A DNA stretch of 64,000 nucleotides, taken from the NCBI GenBank assembly GCA_016716625.1, contig JADJVJ010000001.1, positions 62,001 through 126,000 on the forward strand, written 5' to 3'. The notes under the pieces are model-generated. The model worked only from the letters and a program-made list of their open reading frames with translations, did no database searches and was not told the DNA's origin. This DNA is from Nostocoides sp. (GTDB lineage: Bacteria; Actinomycetota; Actinomycetes; Actinomycetales; Dermatophilaceae). Numbering within the stretch: the stretch's first letter is position 1; each line of letters opens with the position of its first letter. Positions 25,207 through 34,221 of the stretch are shown here, in pieces. Position numbers and translations under genes: made by a program.

Positions 25207-26560
25207 CTGCACTATCTGCAAGAGGCGACGGCAACGGTGCCCTGGGGAGTCTCAGCGTGAAGGCCGTGCCCGACTCGCCTCCCGGCAGTGGCGAGACCAC
25301 TCGGCACGAACCTCCATGGGCTCGCGCGATAGCGGCCACAATGGCCAACCCAAGTCCGGTGCCACCGCTGCGGGCCCCCTTGGCAAACCGGTCGAAGACC
25401 CTGGCGTGCTCGGCGGCCGGGATGCCCGGTCCGGTGTCCTGGACCGTGAGGTCGATGCCGCTCGCACCGTTGGGCCCGACGGCGATCGTGATCACGGCCT
25501 CCGGCGGGGTATGCCGGAGCGCGTTCGTCGTGAGCGCCCGCAGCGCCTGCCGGACCCGTTCGCCATCGACCACGGCAGTGCAGGTGGCATCGGCAATGAC
25601 CTCCACCGTCCGGTCGGGCGCGATGACCGCGAGGTCGGCTGCGACGTCCCGGACGATCTCGGCAAGATCCGTGGCCGCGTAGTCCACACTGCGGCCGTCA
25701 AGGTCTGCCAATTGCACCAGGTCGTCGACGAGGCGTCCCATCCGAACAGTCTCGGCGTGGATGCGGCGGAGAGCCTCGGCCACCGGTTCGGGCGCCGTGG
25801 TCGCATGCAGGCTCGAGTACCCACGCAGCGTGGTCAGCGGGGTGCGCAGCTCATGGGAGGCATCCGCAACGAATCGCTGCATCCGCTCCTCGGACGCCCG
25901 TTGGCTGTCGAGCATGGTGTTCAGGGCGGCACCCAACCGGTGGGCCTCGGTGCCCGGTGCCGCCTCGGGGATGCGCACACCCGGTCTCCCCGCTGCCACG
26001 TCGTCCGCCGCCGCCGTCATGGCCAGGATCGGCGTCAATCCGTCGCGGCGTACCCATGCGACGAGCAGGACGACGACCCCGACGAGCGCGCCAAGCGCGA
26101 TGGCGAGGGTGATCGCGAGCCGGCGGACGGCGGCATCGAGACGTGTCGTGGGCTGAGCGAGAACGAGAATCGAGCCGTTCGTCAGTTCCGCGGTCACCAG
26201 CCGGACTCGGGCACTCGTCCCCGACGCAGCCTCACGGCTCACGGCATCTCCGGGTTGCGGCAGACTGCCGGTGCGGGGCTCCAGCTCCGGGTCCGAGGAG
26301 GGTGTGAGCAGCGTGACGAGCCTGCCCTTGGCGGTGACTCGCCCGACATACACCTCGCTCAGCACCTCCGGCACGCCCCGGCTCGGGTCGCGCTGGGCCA
26401 GGCCCAGGACAACGCGCGGGTTCGCGGCCAGCGCGAGGAGCCCGGAGTCGACCTCACGGAGAAGTTGCTGTCGGTGGACGACAACGGTCGCGACCGCGCC
26501 GAGCAGGGCTGTGAGGATCACGGCGAGCAGGGCGATGCCGAGTCGCCTTTGGAGCGGCAT
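25202..26560 (-). CDS. Two-component sensor histidine kinase
   Basis: 452 residues. TM1 at 8-28, an extracytoplasmic domain of about 120 residues, TM2 at 149-171, a HAMP region, and the H-box ADASHELRTPLTTLRGY with His236. Later NALRHTP is the N-box, DTGPGIP G1 and GGTGLGLAIVAAIARAHGG G2. All catalytic motifs are intact. ATG 26560 overlaps the TGA of the response regulator by one base. It resembles TrcS-type kinases in actinobacteria; signal unknown. Confidence 0.92.
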   Translation of the reverse strand: MPLQRRLGIALLAVILTALLGAVATVVVHRQQLLREVDSGLLALAANPRVVLGLAQRDPSRGVPEVLSEVYVGRVTAKGRLVTLLTPSSDPELEPRTGSLPQPGDAVSREAASGTSARVRLVTAELTNGSILVLAQPTTRLDAAVRRLAITLAIALGALVGVVVLLVAWVRRDGLTPILAMTAAADDVAAGRPGVRIPEAAPGTEAHRLGAALNTMLDSQRASEERMQRFVADASHELRTPLTTLRGYSSLHATTAPEPVAEALRRIHAETVRMGRLVDDLVQLADLDGRSVDYAATDLAEIVRDVAADLAVIAPDRTVEVIADATCTAVVDGERVRQALRALTTNALRHTPPEAVITIAVGPNGASGIDLTVQDTGPGIPAAEHARVFDRFAKGARSGGTGLGLAIVAAIARAHGGSCRVVSPLPGGESGTAFTLRLPRAPLPSPLADSAV

Positions 26561-27243
26561 CACGGCTCCCGAATCACGTACCCCACACCGCGAACGGTGT
26601 GGATGAGCCGGGGTGAGTCGGGCAGTTCGACCTTCTTGCGCAACGTGGAGATAAAGGACTCCACGATGGCCGACTCCCCAGAGAAGTCGTACTGCCAGAC
26701 CCGATCGAGCAGCTGACCACGACTGACCACCCGACCGACCGTCGACATGAGGCATCGCAGAATGGCGAACTCCGTTGTGGTGAGATGGATTTCGCGCCCA
26801 GCACGCCATACTTGATGGGCGTCCTCGTCGAGGACGAGGTCGGCCACGCTCACCTGGGCCGGGCGCGTACCCGATCCACGTCGGCGCAGCGCCACCTCGA
26901 CCCGAGCCACCAACTCTTCCAGCGCAAAGGGTTTGACGATGTAGTCGTCGCCACCGGCGGTCAGCCCGCGGACCCGGTCCGAGGTTGCCGAACGGGCGGT
27001 CAGGAAGAGCACCGGTGCGCTCACACCTCGCTTGCGGAGCCGGACGAGGACCTCGAACCCGTCGAGGTCGGGCAGTCCGACGTCGAGGACGATGACGTCC
27101 GGTCTAAAGGCACTCGCCTCGGCCAAGGCCCCGGCGCCGGTCGAGGTCGTCCGCACCTGGTAACCGGCGAGGGTGAGTGCCGTGTTGACCAGATACGAGA
27201 TGTTGTCCTCGTCGTCGACGACCAAGACGCGTGTGGAGGGCAC
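26560..27243 (-). CDS. OmpR-family response regulator
   Basis: 227 residues. Receiver: VVDDEDN at 8-14, phospho-acceptor Asp54 (VIVLDVGLPDLDG), Lys104 in YIVKPFALEE. DNA-binding winged helix ends LIHTVRGVGYVIREP. Similar in layout to TrcR-like regulators. The kinase follows with overlapping stop and start. From 27244 to 27462 there is no gene, only an imperfect palindrome. Confidence 0.92.
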   Translation of the reverse strand: MPSTRVLVVDDEDNISYLVNTALTLAGYQVRTTSTGAGALAEASAFRPDVIVLDVGLPDLDGFEVLVRLRKRGVSAPVLFLTARSATSDRVRGLTAGGDDYIVKPFALEELVARVEVALRRRGSGTRPAQVSVADLVLDEDAHQVWRAGREIHLTTTEFAILRCLMSTVGRVVSRGQLLDRVWQYDFSGESAIVESFISTLRKKVELPDSPRLIHTVRGVGYVIREP

Positions 27244-27280
27244 ACCCCAACTGTGGCACCGGCCGGCTCCCGGAGCCTTG

Positions 27281-27299
27281 GGATTTCCTCAAGGAATCC
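27281..27299. promoter_or_regulatory. Imperfect palindrome upstream of the response regulator
   Basis: GGATTTCCTCAAGGAATCC: 7 of 9 pairs match, 38 bp upstream of the regulator start. Its place suits an autoregulatory site; no independent evidence. The rest of 27244-27462 shows no gene. Confidence 0.35.
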
Positions 27300-27462
27300 T
27301 GTGCACCATGGCCCTTCGGCCCCGTCGAGCTTGAGCGAGAAATGTGACCGGCGCACGTCGCCGAAACAGGCGGGCCAGGGTCACGTCATCTATGGCGATT
27401 CCGGACGCTCTGGGGGTGCGGGCGGGCCGCTGTCCGGGCAAGTGCCGGCTCGCAACCCGCGC

Positions 27463-27951
27463 TCACCTCGGCCGAAGATGTTCGACGCTTAGCCCATACC
27501 GTTCGGCGAGTCGTCGGGCCACAAGTGATCGATGACATGCTTCTGGGTCGCGTTCGACGCAGAACAGCGCGGTTGCGCCAATAGCCGAGAGGGCCGACCC
27601 CGCATGCTCGAGGTCGGCGCGGTCGAGGATCTCAGCGGTGTAGCGCCTGACGTAGTCAGCTGCGAGCTCGCGGCGCTTGCGCTTGCTGACGCCCTGGCGG
27701 GCATCCTCGGCATACTGAAGCTGACGCAATTCGGTGGTCGGCGCCAGCTCGCGGTGATGCCGGTATGCAATCCCCGCCTCGGCCAGCGCCGCCTGCAACC
27801 GAAGCGAGTTCGCCCAGGCGTACTCGGCCCCGCGAACTGCGCGCCGCTGACGCACATCGAGCAGCAGCCGCACATCTGCCCGCTCGAGCTGGGTCACGAA
27901 CGCGCTGACGTCGAATCCGTAGACGCCGATCGTCCTCAGGCTGCCTACCAC
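27463..27951 (-). CDS. DUF488-family protein
   Basis: 162 residues, GTG start. TIGVYGFDVSAFVTQLERADVRLLLDVRQ at the start, YRHHRELAP and the closing ALFCVERDPEACHRSLVARRL are diagnostic of DUF488, whose Cys and Arg suggest a thiol-dependent or nuclease-like role, still unknown. It is followed after 70 nt by RidA but they point the same way with separate starts. Confidence 0.88.
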   Translation of the reverse strand: MVGSLRTIGVYGFDVSAFVTQLERADVRLLLDVRQRRAVRGAEYAWANSLRLQAALAEAGIAYRHHRELAPTTELRQLQYAEDARQGVSKRKRRELAADYVRRYTAEILDRADLEHAGSALSAIGATALFCVERDPEACHRSLVARRLAERYGLSVEHLRPR

Positions 27952-28020
27952 GAGTCATCCTTCCTCCCAGTTGCCCGCCCCCGTTGAGCCAATGTGGGCG
28001 GTGAGGGCGCGTCTGGCCGC

Positions 28021-28422
28021 CTACGCGACGGCCGTTGCCTCGAGTTCCACCAACTGGCCTGGAATCGCCAGCCGTGACACACCGAGCATGGTGGTTGTCG
28101 GCGCCACCTGCGCAGTTGCCAGCCGCGATGCAAGAGCCCCGTAGTGCTGAAAGAGCAGATCGACGTCGGTGGTGTACACATTGAGCCGGACGAGGTTGGC
28201 CAGCGACATGCCCGCTGCGTCGAGCACGGCCTCCAGGTTGTCCAGGCTCAAGGCGACCTGTGCGGCCATGTCTCCGTCGTGCCGGGGTGCGCCGTCGCTG
28301 CCCATCGCGGTCTGCCCTGAGCAGTACAGGGTTCGGGGTTGCCCCACCACGAGCTCACCCTGGTTGAAACCCATCTTCACCGACCACGTCACCGGGTTCA
28401 CGGCCGTTCGTTCGATCGCCAC
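28021..28422 (-). CDS. RidA-family protein
   Basis: 133 residues. RTLYCSGQTAMGSDGAP and AQVALSLDNLEAVLDAAGMSLANLVRLNVYTTD match the Rid/YjgF family, which hydrolyses reactive enamines/imines from PLP chemistry; the catalytic Arg equivalent of the archetype is not obvious, so it may be a Rid subfamily of unknown activity. GTG 28422 follows GGAG at proper spacing; upstream in-frame GTG 28455 lacks one. It diverges from the WYL regulator. Confidence 0.82.
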   Translation of the reverse strand: MAIERTAVNPVTWSVKMGFNQGELVVGQPRTLYCSGQTAMGSDGAPRHDGDMAAQVALSLDNLEAVLDAAGMSLANLVRLNVYTTDVDLLFQHYGALASRLATAQVAPTTTMLGVSRLAIPGQLVELEATAVA

Positions 28423-28557
28423 GTTAGCTCCATTCAGATCTCTTCGCGGGGTCACCCACGCTTTGGCACGATTGCCGCGAGTCGGCCATCGTCGTCCCCC
28501 AAACCTTTCCGGGGAATCACGTCACCTTGTGTCAGGTATTCGGTAGCGTTTCGCTTC

Positions 28558-29529
28558 GTGCGCGCCGACCGGCTGGTTTCCCTGGTCCTGCTCCTGCGCC
28601 AGCGCGGCCGTCTTACCGCCGACGCGCTCGCCAGCGAGCTCGAAGTCTCCCCACGCACGGTCCTGCGGGACATCGAGGCCCTCTCCGCCGCCGGGGTGCC
28701 CGTCTACGCCGAACGCGGGCGGCACGGAGGGTTCGCGCTGCTACCGGGCTTTAGGACCGAACTCACCGGGTTGAACCACGACGAAGCCCTCGCCGTGCTT
28801 ATTGATGGATCGGGACGCGACACTCAGCTCTTCGGCATTGGGACAGCTCTCGCCTCAGCCCGGCGGAAGGTCCTGGACGCGCTTCCGGAGAGCCACCTGA
28901 TCGCCGCGAGCAACGCCTCCCAGCGCTTCCTCGTCAATCCCGACACCGACCTGCTCTCCCGGCGCTTGAACATCGATGAGGTTCCCGACGCGACCACAGT
29001 GGAGGTACGTCGCGCGGTCCTGGCCGGACACAAGCTGTGCATCCAGTACGCATCCAGAGGACATGCGCCTCAGTGGCAGACGATCGACCCGATCGGCCTG
29101 GTGGCCGTGCGTGACCGCGGTTACCTGTTGGCGACGAATGCCGGCACCGACCGTACGTATCGGATGTCGCGGATCGTCGCCGCCCGCGAGATTCCCGAGC
29201 CCGCCCATCGTCCCGACCAGATCGATATCAAGCAGGTCTGGGCAGAACGCTGCGCCCGGTTCCTCTCCGAGGGCCACCTCATGGTCCGGGTTCGGGTGAA
29301 CCCGACACGACGAGACGAACTCGTGGACATGGCGGAGGCCGTCCGCGCCGAGGATTCCGAAGAGAGCGGCTGGCTTTGCCTCGAGGTCACATTCCAGGAT
29401 CTATGGCACGCGGAGTGGGCTCTGTGGCAACTTGGCACCAACGTCGAAGCCCTCACCCCGCAAGCGCTTCGTGTCGCCTTGCAACGCCGCGCCCAAACGA
29501 TCGCCGACCGCTACCGCGACAACTCGTGA
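28558..29529 (+). CDS. YafY-like HTH-WYL regulator
   Basis: 323 residues. MRADRLVSLVLLLRQRGRLTADALASELEVSPRTVLRDIEAL is the DeoR-like helix-turn-helix, and the WYL domain covers about 135-220 (HKLCIQYASRG, TIDPIGLVAVRDRGYLLA, YRMSRIVAARE), with a C-terminal WCX part. WYL domains bind nucleic acid or ligands. GTG 28558 has no ribosome-binding site and a TAGCGT -10-like element lies 9 bp upstream, so it may be leaderless. Target could be the divergent RidA gene. Confidence 0.88.
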   Translation: MRADRLVSLVLLLRQRGRLTADALASELEVSPRTVLRDIEALSAAGVPVYAERGRHGGFALLPGFRTELTGLNHDEALAVLIDGSGRDTQLFGIGTALASARRKVLDALPESHLIAASNASQRFLVNPDTDLLSRRLNIDEVPDATTVEVRRAVLAGHKLCIQYASRGHAPQWQTIDPIGLVAVRDRGYLLATNAGTDRTYRMSRIVAAREIPEPAHRPDQIDIKQVWAERCARFLSEGHLMVRVRVNPTRRDELVDMAEAVRAEDSEESGWLCLEVTFQDLWHAEWALWQLGTNVEALTPQALRVALQRRAQTIADRYRDNS

Positions 29530-29679
29530 TTCATCAGCAGTGACCTTCACCACGAATCCGATGGTGTCGACAACCCACTACACAGCCGTGGCCATCTATT
29601 TCTCGGAATGGACGGCGCCGGGCACCTCATTCTGACGCGGCCGACTGGTCCCGAGCAGATCTCCAGGAAGGCTTCACCT

Positions 29680-29696
29680 CGCCCCGATCTGGGGCG
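29680..29696 (+). promoter_or_regulatory. Leader hairpin
   Basis: CGCCCC (29680-29685) and GGGGCG (29691-29696) pair around a 5-nt loop about 60 nt before ATG 29756. May be a transcript leader structure or a terminator for the WYL gene. Confidence 0.35.
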
Positions 29697-29755
29697 GGTT
29701 CTCTGGAAGGCAGGCGAACCGACCCCGGTCGCCACGGACGGAAGGACTACCTCCC

Positions 29756-30286
29756 ATGAAATCCATGACTGCGTATGCCGTCGCCGGAGCCTGCGCTGCC
29801 ACGCTCGCCGTGGGCGTCGGGTCGATGTCGGCCACCGCCGCGCCCAGCCAGACCTCCGCCATCGGTACCGCGATCGGCGTGAGCGCCGCGAACGAGTCGG
29901 CACCGCCGTCGGTCGGCTGGCGCTGGTTCGCCGGACTCAACGACACCCAGCGGGCGTGCATGAACAAGGCCAAGGTGGAGCGTCCACTCTTCCCGATGAC
30001 CGATGCCGAGAAGGCCGCCCTGCAGGTCCAGGTGCGCGCGGCCGCCACCGAGTGCGGCATTCCGTTGCCCGACGGCAAGCGCCGCGAGCAGGTCCGGGCG
30101 TTCTGGGAGGGACTGGCGCAGACGCAGCGTGACTGCCTTAAGGCCGCCGACCTCACCCGGCCGTTGGGTCCGCTGAGCCCGGCCGAGCGGGCCGACCTCA
30201 AGGCTCGGGTCAAGGCCGCGGCGGACACCTGTGGGGTCACCCTGCCCAGCCGGGCCCCGGCCCCGTCGACACCGCCGGCGAAGTAG
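29756..30286 (+). CDS. Secreted protein with two ~45-residue repeats
   Basis: 176 residues. The signal peptide ends near ATAAPSQ (about 29). The mature part has two imperfect repeats: LNDTQRACMNKAKVERPLFP ... TECGIPLP (about 62-108) and LAQTQRDCLKAADLTRPLGP ... DTCGVTLP (about 118-164). Each has two Cys about 38 residues apart, likely disulfide-bonded. I do not recognise the family. GGAAGGA precedes the ATG. In the 226 bp before it is a GC-rich hairpin (29680-29696). Confidence 0.78.
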   Translation: MKSMTAYAVAGACAATLAVGVGSMSATAAPSQTSAIGTAIGVSAANESAPPSVGWRWFAGLNDTQRACMNKAKVERPLFPMTDAEKAALQVQVRAAATECGIPLPDGKRREQVRAFWEGLAQTQRDCLKAADLTRPLGPLSPAERADLKARVKAAADTCGVTLPSRAPAPSTPPAK

Positions 30287-30297
30287 GGCCTCGCCGC

Positions 30298-30732
30298 TTA
30301 GGTTCCGTCGGCGGCACTCGGTCGAGCCCGGGTGGCCTTGGTGTCGGCGCGCCGTCGTTTCGCCTCCAGCCGACGCTGCATGGACGCCCGGGTGGGTCGC
30401 GTGGGTCGACGGGCCGGCGGCGGCGGGGCCAGGGCGTCGCGGATCTCCGCGGCCAGGCGTTCCCGCGCGGCCACCCGGTTGCGCCGCTGCGAGCGATGTT
30501 CGTGCGCAACGGCCGTGGCACGATCCCCGAGCGCCGCGACCACCCGTCGGCGCTGGACCTCGGTGAACCCCGGGTATGCCGTGAGGTCCAGTTCGAGTTC
30601 GACCCGACTGTCGGTGGTGTTGACCGACTGACCACCCGGTCCGGGGGAGCGGGAGAATCGCTCGATGAGGGCGGAAGCCGGGATGAGCAGACCCTTCGGC
30701 ACCCCCGGCCCCGGGGCGATGACGAGATCCAC
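30298..30732 (-). CDS. arfB: Peptidyl-tRNA hydrolase ArfB
   Basis: 144 residues. The release-factor-like GGQ is in SRSPGPGGQSVNTTDSRVEL, followed by a basic Arg/Lys-rich tail (RRNRVAARERLAAEI ... RRLEAKRRRADTK) that enters the empty mRNA channel. ArfB/YaeJ rescues ribosomes stalled without a stop codon. GTG start 30732. Converges with the repeat protein, 11 nt apart. Confidence 0.9.
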   Translation of the reverse strand: MDLVIAPGPGVPKGLLIPASALIERFSRSPGPGGQSVNTTDSRVELELDLTAYPGFTEVQRRRVVAALGDRATAVAHEHRSQRRNRVAARERLAAEIRDALAPPPPARRPTRPTRASMQRRLEAKRRRADTKATRARPSAADGT

Positions 30733-30770
30733 CGGAGCCAGTGTAGGGGCCCCGGTGGATCTCGGCGCGG

Positions 30771-32252
30771 TCAGGCGGCGGGGGTCGGGGCGGGGCGGCC
30801 GAGCAGGTAGTCGATGACGTCTGCGGCCGTGTAGCGCCCCTCCGGTCGGATGGTCCGCGCCATGAGGGTCCGTACCGGCTCGAGGTCACTGCCCGAGGTG
30901 AGCAACGGGGCTTCCACCGAACCGTTGGGTCGCCGCTGGCCCATTCCAGCCGTCGCGAGCAGGGCGTTGCACAGACACGCCCGCCCCTCGATCGAACGCT
31001 CCGAGCCTCCCTTGCGGAGGAACTGGGCCGTGGGCTCGGCGGGGCAGCGGAACCCGACGTCTCCGTCCGGTTTGCGGTAGGCGGCCCGGAGCACCCCGAG
31101 GTCGCAGACGGCCGTCCGCTGCGCGACCGTTGCCGGATCTGACACCGTGCCGGGCAGGTCGGCCACGTGGAACGGATAGCCGGTGGGGGAGACCTGCCAG
31201 TCCGAGCGCACGGTGAGTTCACCGGCCGCGATCAGGTCAAGTGCGTGATGCTTGAGCTCGGCCGCCATCCCCGACTCCTCGCAATAGGCGAACAGGGTGC
31301 CGACCTGGACGCCATGCGCTCCCGCGGCAAGGGCGTCCGCGACCCGCGCGGGGTCGGCATACGACCCGGCGAGCCAAAATGGCAGACCGATTGCGGCCAG
31401 GCCCTCGGTGTCGACGACATCCCGATCCCCGTAGACCGGCTGCCCGAGCTCGTCGACGGCCCGAGGTCCGCGCGGCGGCGCATTGTGCCCGCCGGCTGAG
31501 GGGCCTTCGACGACGAAGCCGTCGGGTCGCGTCTCGGCCTGGCTGGCGAGGCCCGCGGCCAGGTCGACCGAGGCGACGATGGCCAGGGTCTGCGGCCGGC
31601 CCAATGGCGACGTGAGCTCGGGCAACACCGCGCGCGGGCTGAACTTCATCGCGCCCAGGCCGTCACTGGAGCGGGCGCCGATGACTCGCACGTCGAGGGT
31701 GACGTCCTCGTGGCGGCTCAGCCGACGGGTCAGGGCCGGGATCTCGGCCGGATTGCCCGCGCCGACGAGCACCGCATCGACCTCGGCGAGCATCGCTCCG
31801 TACAACGTTGCGGGGAGCGGCAGTTCGATCTTGCGCAGCAGATTGATCCCCACCGGGTTCGAGTGCCCCTCCTTGGCGAGGTAGACCTCGACGAACGCCC
31901 CGGCGACGGTGAGTTCCAGCAGCGGCCGGGTCGTGGTGAGCGTATGCCGTGGCACCGGTCGGTACATGGTGTCGGGGCCGATCCCGCCGTCGACCCAGTA
32001 CGTCTCGACGATTCGTGCGGCCACCTCGGGCGCCGGGAAGGCCCCCAAGGCGCGTCGGACATGGCCGTCGGGGTCGCCGTCCTGAAGTCGGCGGGTCATG
32101 ACGACGTCAAGGGCCGTCCCTGAGACCACGCCGAGGGATCCGGTGAGCGCGACGGCACGGGCGAGTTCCCATCCCGAGATCGCCACCCCCATACCTCCTT
32201 GGATGAGGCGTGGCAGGACGGGCGGCGCTGGGGATGTGCTGGGGGTGCTCAT
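30771..32252 (-). CDS. Nitronate monooxygenase-like FMN protein
   Basis: 493 residues. LPRLIQGGMGVAISGWELARAVA at the start binds FMN in the 2-nitropropane dioxygenase fold; VEGPSAGGHNAPPRG is the GGH catalytic/flavin motif and LAGSYADPARVADALAAGAHGVQVGT closes the barrel. The C-terminal extension with GRACLCNALLATAGMGQ is longer than classic NMO and typical of actinobacterial members. ATG 32252 was chosen over the upstream frame because the operator and its likely leader lie before it. Physiological substrate unknown. Confidence 0.85.
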   Translation of the reverse strand: MSTPSTSPAPPVLPRLIQGGMGVAISGWELARAVALTGSLGVVSGTALDVVMTRRLQDGDPDGHVRRALGAFPAPEVAARIVETYWVDGGIGPDTMYRPVPRHTLTTTRPLLELTVAGAFVEVYLAKEGHSNPVGINLLRKIELPLPATLYGAMLAEVDAVLVGAGNPAEIPALTRRLSRHEDVTLDVRVIGARSSDGLGAMKFSPRAVLPELTSPLGRPQTLAIVASVDLAAGLASQAETRPDGFVVEGPSAGGHNAPPRGPRAVDELGQPVYGDRDVVDTEGLAAIGLPFWLAGSYADPARVADALAAGAHGVQVGTLFAYCEESGMAAELKHHALDLIAAGELTVRSDWQVSPTGYPFHVADLPGTVSDPATVAQRTAVCDLGVLRAAYRKPDGDVGFRCPAEPTAQFLRKGGSERSIEGRACLCNALLATAGMGQRRPNGSVEAPLLTSGSDLEPVRTLMARTIRPEGRYTAADVIDYLLGRPAPTPAA

Positions 32253-32310
32253 CGGGTCTCTCCCCGAGTGGTGGGCGGCGCGCGACCCGCGTCGAGAACC
32301 GGCAAGTAAC

Positions 32311-32339
32311 TTACGGTTCCGTAACTTACGATACCGTAA
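32311..32339. promoter_or_regulatory. Double TTACG-N-CGTAA operator
   Basis: Two near-identical palindromes 15 bp apart: TTACGGTTCCGTAA (32311-32324) and TTACGATACCGTAA (32326-32339). They lie between the divergent NMO-like gene and the GreA-like gene. This resembles a TetR-type operator with two dimers side by side. The cognate regulator is not adjacent. Confidence 0.7.
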
Positions 32340-32471
32340 GTTCGGGTCGAGTGCCGCGCCGGAGGACAACGACCTGGTCACAGCGGGAGGTCACCCTCGC
32401 CACGTGCGGGCTACCGAGCGGCATACTGAGAATCATCCGACGTTGGACCCCACCCGGTGAAAGGAGCAACC

Positions 32472-32939
32472 ATGGGCCCCACCGCGATGGACCCAGCCGC
32501 CAAGCGCGCGGTCCTCACGGCCCTTCGGGAGCAGCTCGAACGCCAGCTCTCCGCAACCGAGGCGATGTTGGCGGCGCAGCGCTCCGCCACCGGAATCGAC
32601 GACGACTCCCCGACCACGGTCGACGATCTTGCGCAGGCCGATGTCGCGGGCGACCTCATAGCGGCGTTCGAGGGCACCCGGGACCGGCAGCGGGCCGACC
32701 TCGAGGTCATCGACCACTTCGATGATGCCTCCGCCGAGGTCGTGGGTGCCGGCTCGATCGTCGCCTTCGGCGGGAGCTGGTTCGTCGTCGGTGTGCCGGC
32801 GAACAGTTTCGAGGTGGACGGCTGCTCCTATGAGGGGCTGTCGACCGACGCCCCGATCTATGCCGCAATCCGCGGCAAGCGCGCCGGGGACTCCTTCGAG
32901 TTCCACGGGCGGTCTCATCGCGTCGACGTCGTCACCTAG
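32472..32939 (+). CDS. GreA/GreB C-terminal-like protein
   Basis: 155 residues. An N-terminal coiled coil (residues 12-80, KRAVLTALREQLERQLSATEAML) and a C-terminal FKBP-like GreA/B domain (VGAGSIVAFGGSWFVVGV ... SFEFHGRSHRVDVV) resemble transcription elongation factor-like or Rnk-like proteins. It likely binds RNA polymerase secondary channel, but the tip acidic residues are not typical. GGAGC precedes ATG 32472. Confidence 0.75.
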   Translation: MGPTAMDPAAKRAVLTALREQLERQLSATEAMLAAQRSATGIDDDSPTTVDDLAQADVAGDLIAAFEGTRDRQRADLEVIDHFDDASAEVVGAGSIVAFGGSWFVVGVPANSFEVDGCSYEGLSTDAPIYAAIRGKRAGDSFEFHGRSHRVDVVT

Positions 32940-32959
32940 GTCTTGGCAGTGGCACCCGG

Positions 32960-34210
32960 ATGAGGCCGGATGAGGCGCGGGCCACCGGTCGGGCCGCGGG
33001 CAGCACCCTGCGACATCTCACCGCCGCCGTGCGGGGTGCCCATGGGGCGGTGAGCGACACCGTTCATGACCTGCTCGCGCAGGTCATCGGGCCGATCGCC
33101 CGCCCGGTCCAGCACGTCCAGGACACGTTCGCTGCCGGGGTCTATGCCGGGGTGGGCCTCGGTCTCGACCTCGCCGCCCGAGCGGCCGGGCACGTTGTCG
33201 CCCACCAACAACGCGACGACGAGGACCGGCCGAGCGTGCACGACGGAGCGGCCGCCCATCACCTGTTGGCCATCGGTCTCGGCCTGCACGGTGACACCAT
33301 GGCCCGCGACAGTGTCGAACTCGCTCCGGCCCTGCAACTGCGGCGGCGGCATCGCCGGATCCACCCGACCCCAGAAGGTCTCGCCGGCGGCTACCCCGAC
33401 GCCACGGGTGACGTCGTCGTCTTCGTTCATGGACTTTTCGAGACCGAGGCTGCGTGGGCCCTCGGTGCGCCCGACCGGCCCTCGTACGCGGCCAGGTTGC
33501 GCAGCGACCTGGGTTTCACCCCCGTGCTCGTGCGGTACAACACCGGGCTTCGGGTGTCGGAGAGTGCCGCTGATCTCGACCGCCTGCTCGCCGACCTCGT
33601 GGCCGGTTGGCCGGTGGCCCTGGAACGGCTCGTCCTCATCGGCCACTCGATGGGCGGACTCGTCGTGCACGGCGCCCTCGCGCTCGCTGAATCCGATGAC
33701 GGCCAGGGACAGTGGCATGAACGTGTCACGGACACGGTGACCCTGGGGACGCCGCACCATGGCTCCCCGATTGCCCGGAGAGTGGGCCATGCGGTGGACC
33801 GTCTCGAGGGCACGCGCCGCGGTCGCTGGCTCGCGGACTTCCTGCGACTGCGCAGCGACGGGATTCGAGACCTCATGCACGGCAACGTCGTTCGCGATGA
33901 CTGGATTGAGCACGCACGGGATGACATCGCCGATCGGCGGACCCATCCGGTGCCGGCGGACGACATACGGCACTGGGGGGTTGTTGCGGTGACTGCCCAG
34001 GGGCGGCTTCCCGTGGGTCTTGCCCAGCAGGTCGGGGATCTTGTCGTCCCGCACGACTCGGCGACCCACGCCCTACCGACCCCGGCTCGGCGGTTTTGCG
34101 ATGACAGTGTCGCCGTCGTGGCCGGCGTGAGCCACCTCGGGCTGCTCAATGATGACCGCGTCTATGGGCAGCTGGTCTCCTGGCTCCGGGCGCCGACAAG
34201 GGCCACCTAG
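32960..34210 (+). CDS. PGAP1/lipase-like alpha/beta hydrolase
   Basis: 416 residues. About 140 residues of helical N-terminus precede the hydrolase: DVVVFVHGLFETEAAW (oxyanion), LIGHSMGGLVVHGAL (nucleophile Ser), TVTLGTPHHGSPIARR, and a C-terminal His in VAGVSHLGLL. The Asp is probably DLVVPHDS. Family acts on ester lipids. Only 20 nt follow the previous stop. Confidence 0.85.
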   Translation: MRPDEARATGRAAGSTLRHLTAAVRGAHGAVSDTVHDLLAQVIGPIARPVQHVQDTFAAGVYAGVGLGLDLAARAAGHVVAHQQRDDEDRPSVHDGAAAHHLLAIGLGLHGDTMARDSVELAPALQLRRRHRRIHPTPEGLAGGYPDATGDVVVFVHGLFETEAAWALGAPDRPSYAARLRSDLGFTPVLVRYNTGLRVSESAADLDRLLADLVAGWPVALERLVLIGHSMGGLVVHGALALAESDDGQGQWHERVTDTVTLGTPHHGSPIARRVGHAVDRLEGTRRGRWLADFLRLRSDGIRDLMHGNVVRDDWIEHARDDIADRRTHPVPADDIRHWGVVAVTAQGRLPVGLAQQVGDLVVPHDSATHALPTPARRFCDDSVAVVAGVSHLGLLNDDRVYGQLVSWLRAPTRAT

Positions 34211-34221
34211 GATTCGGTGAC

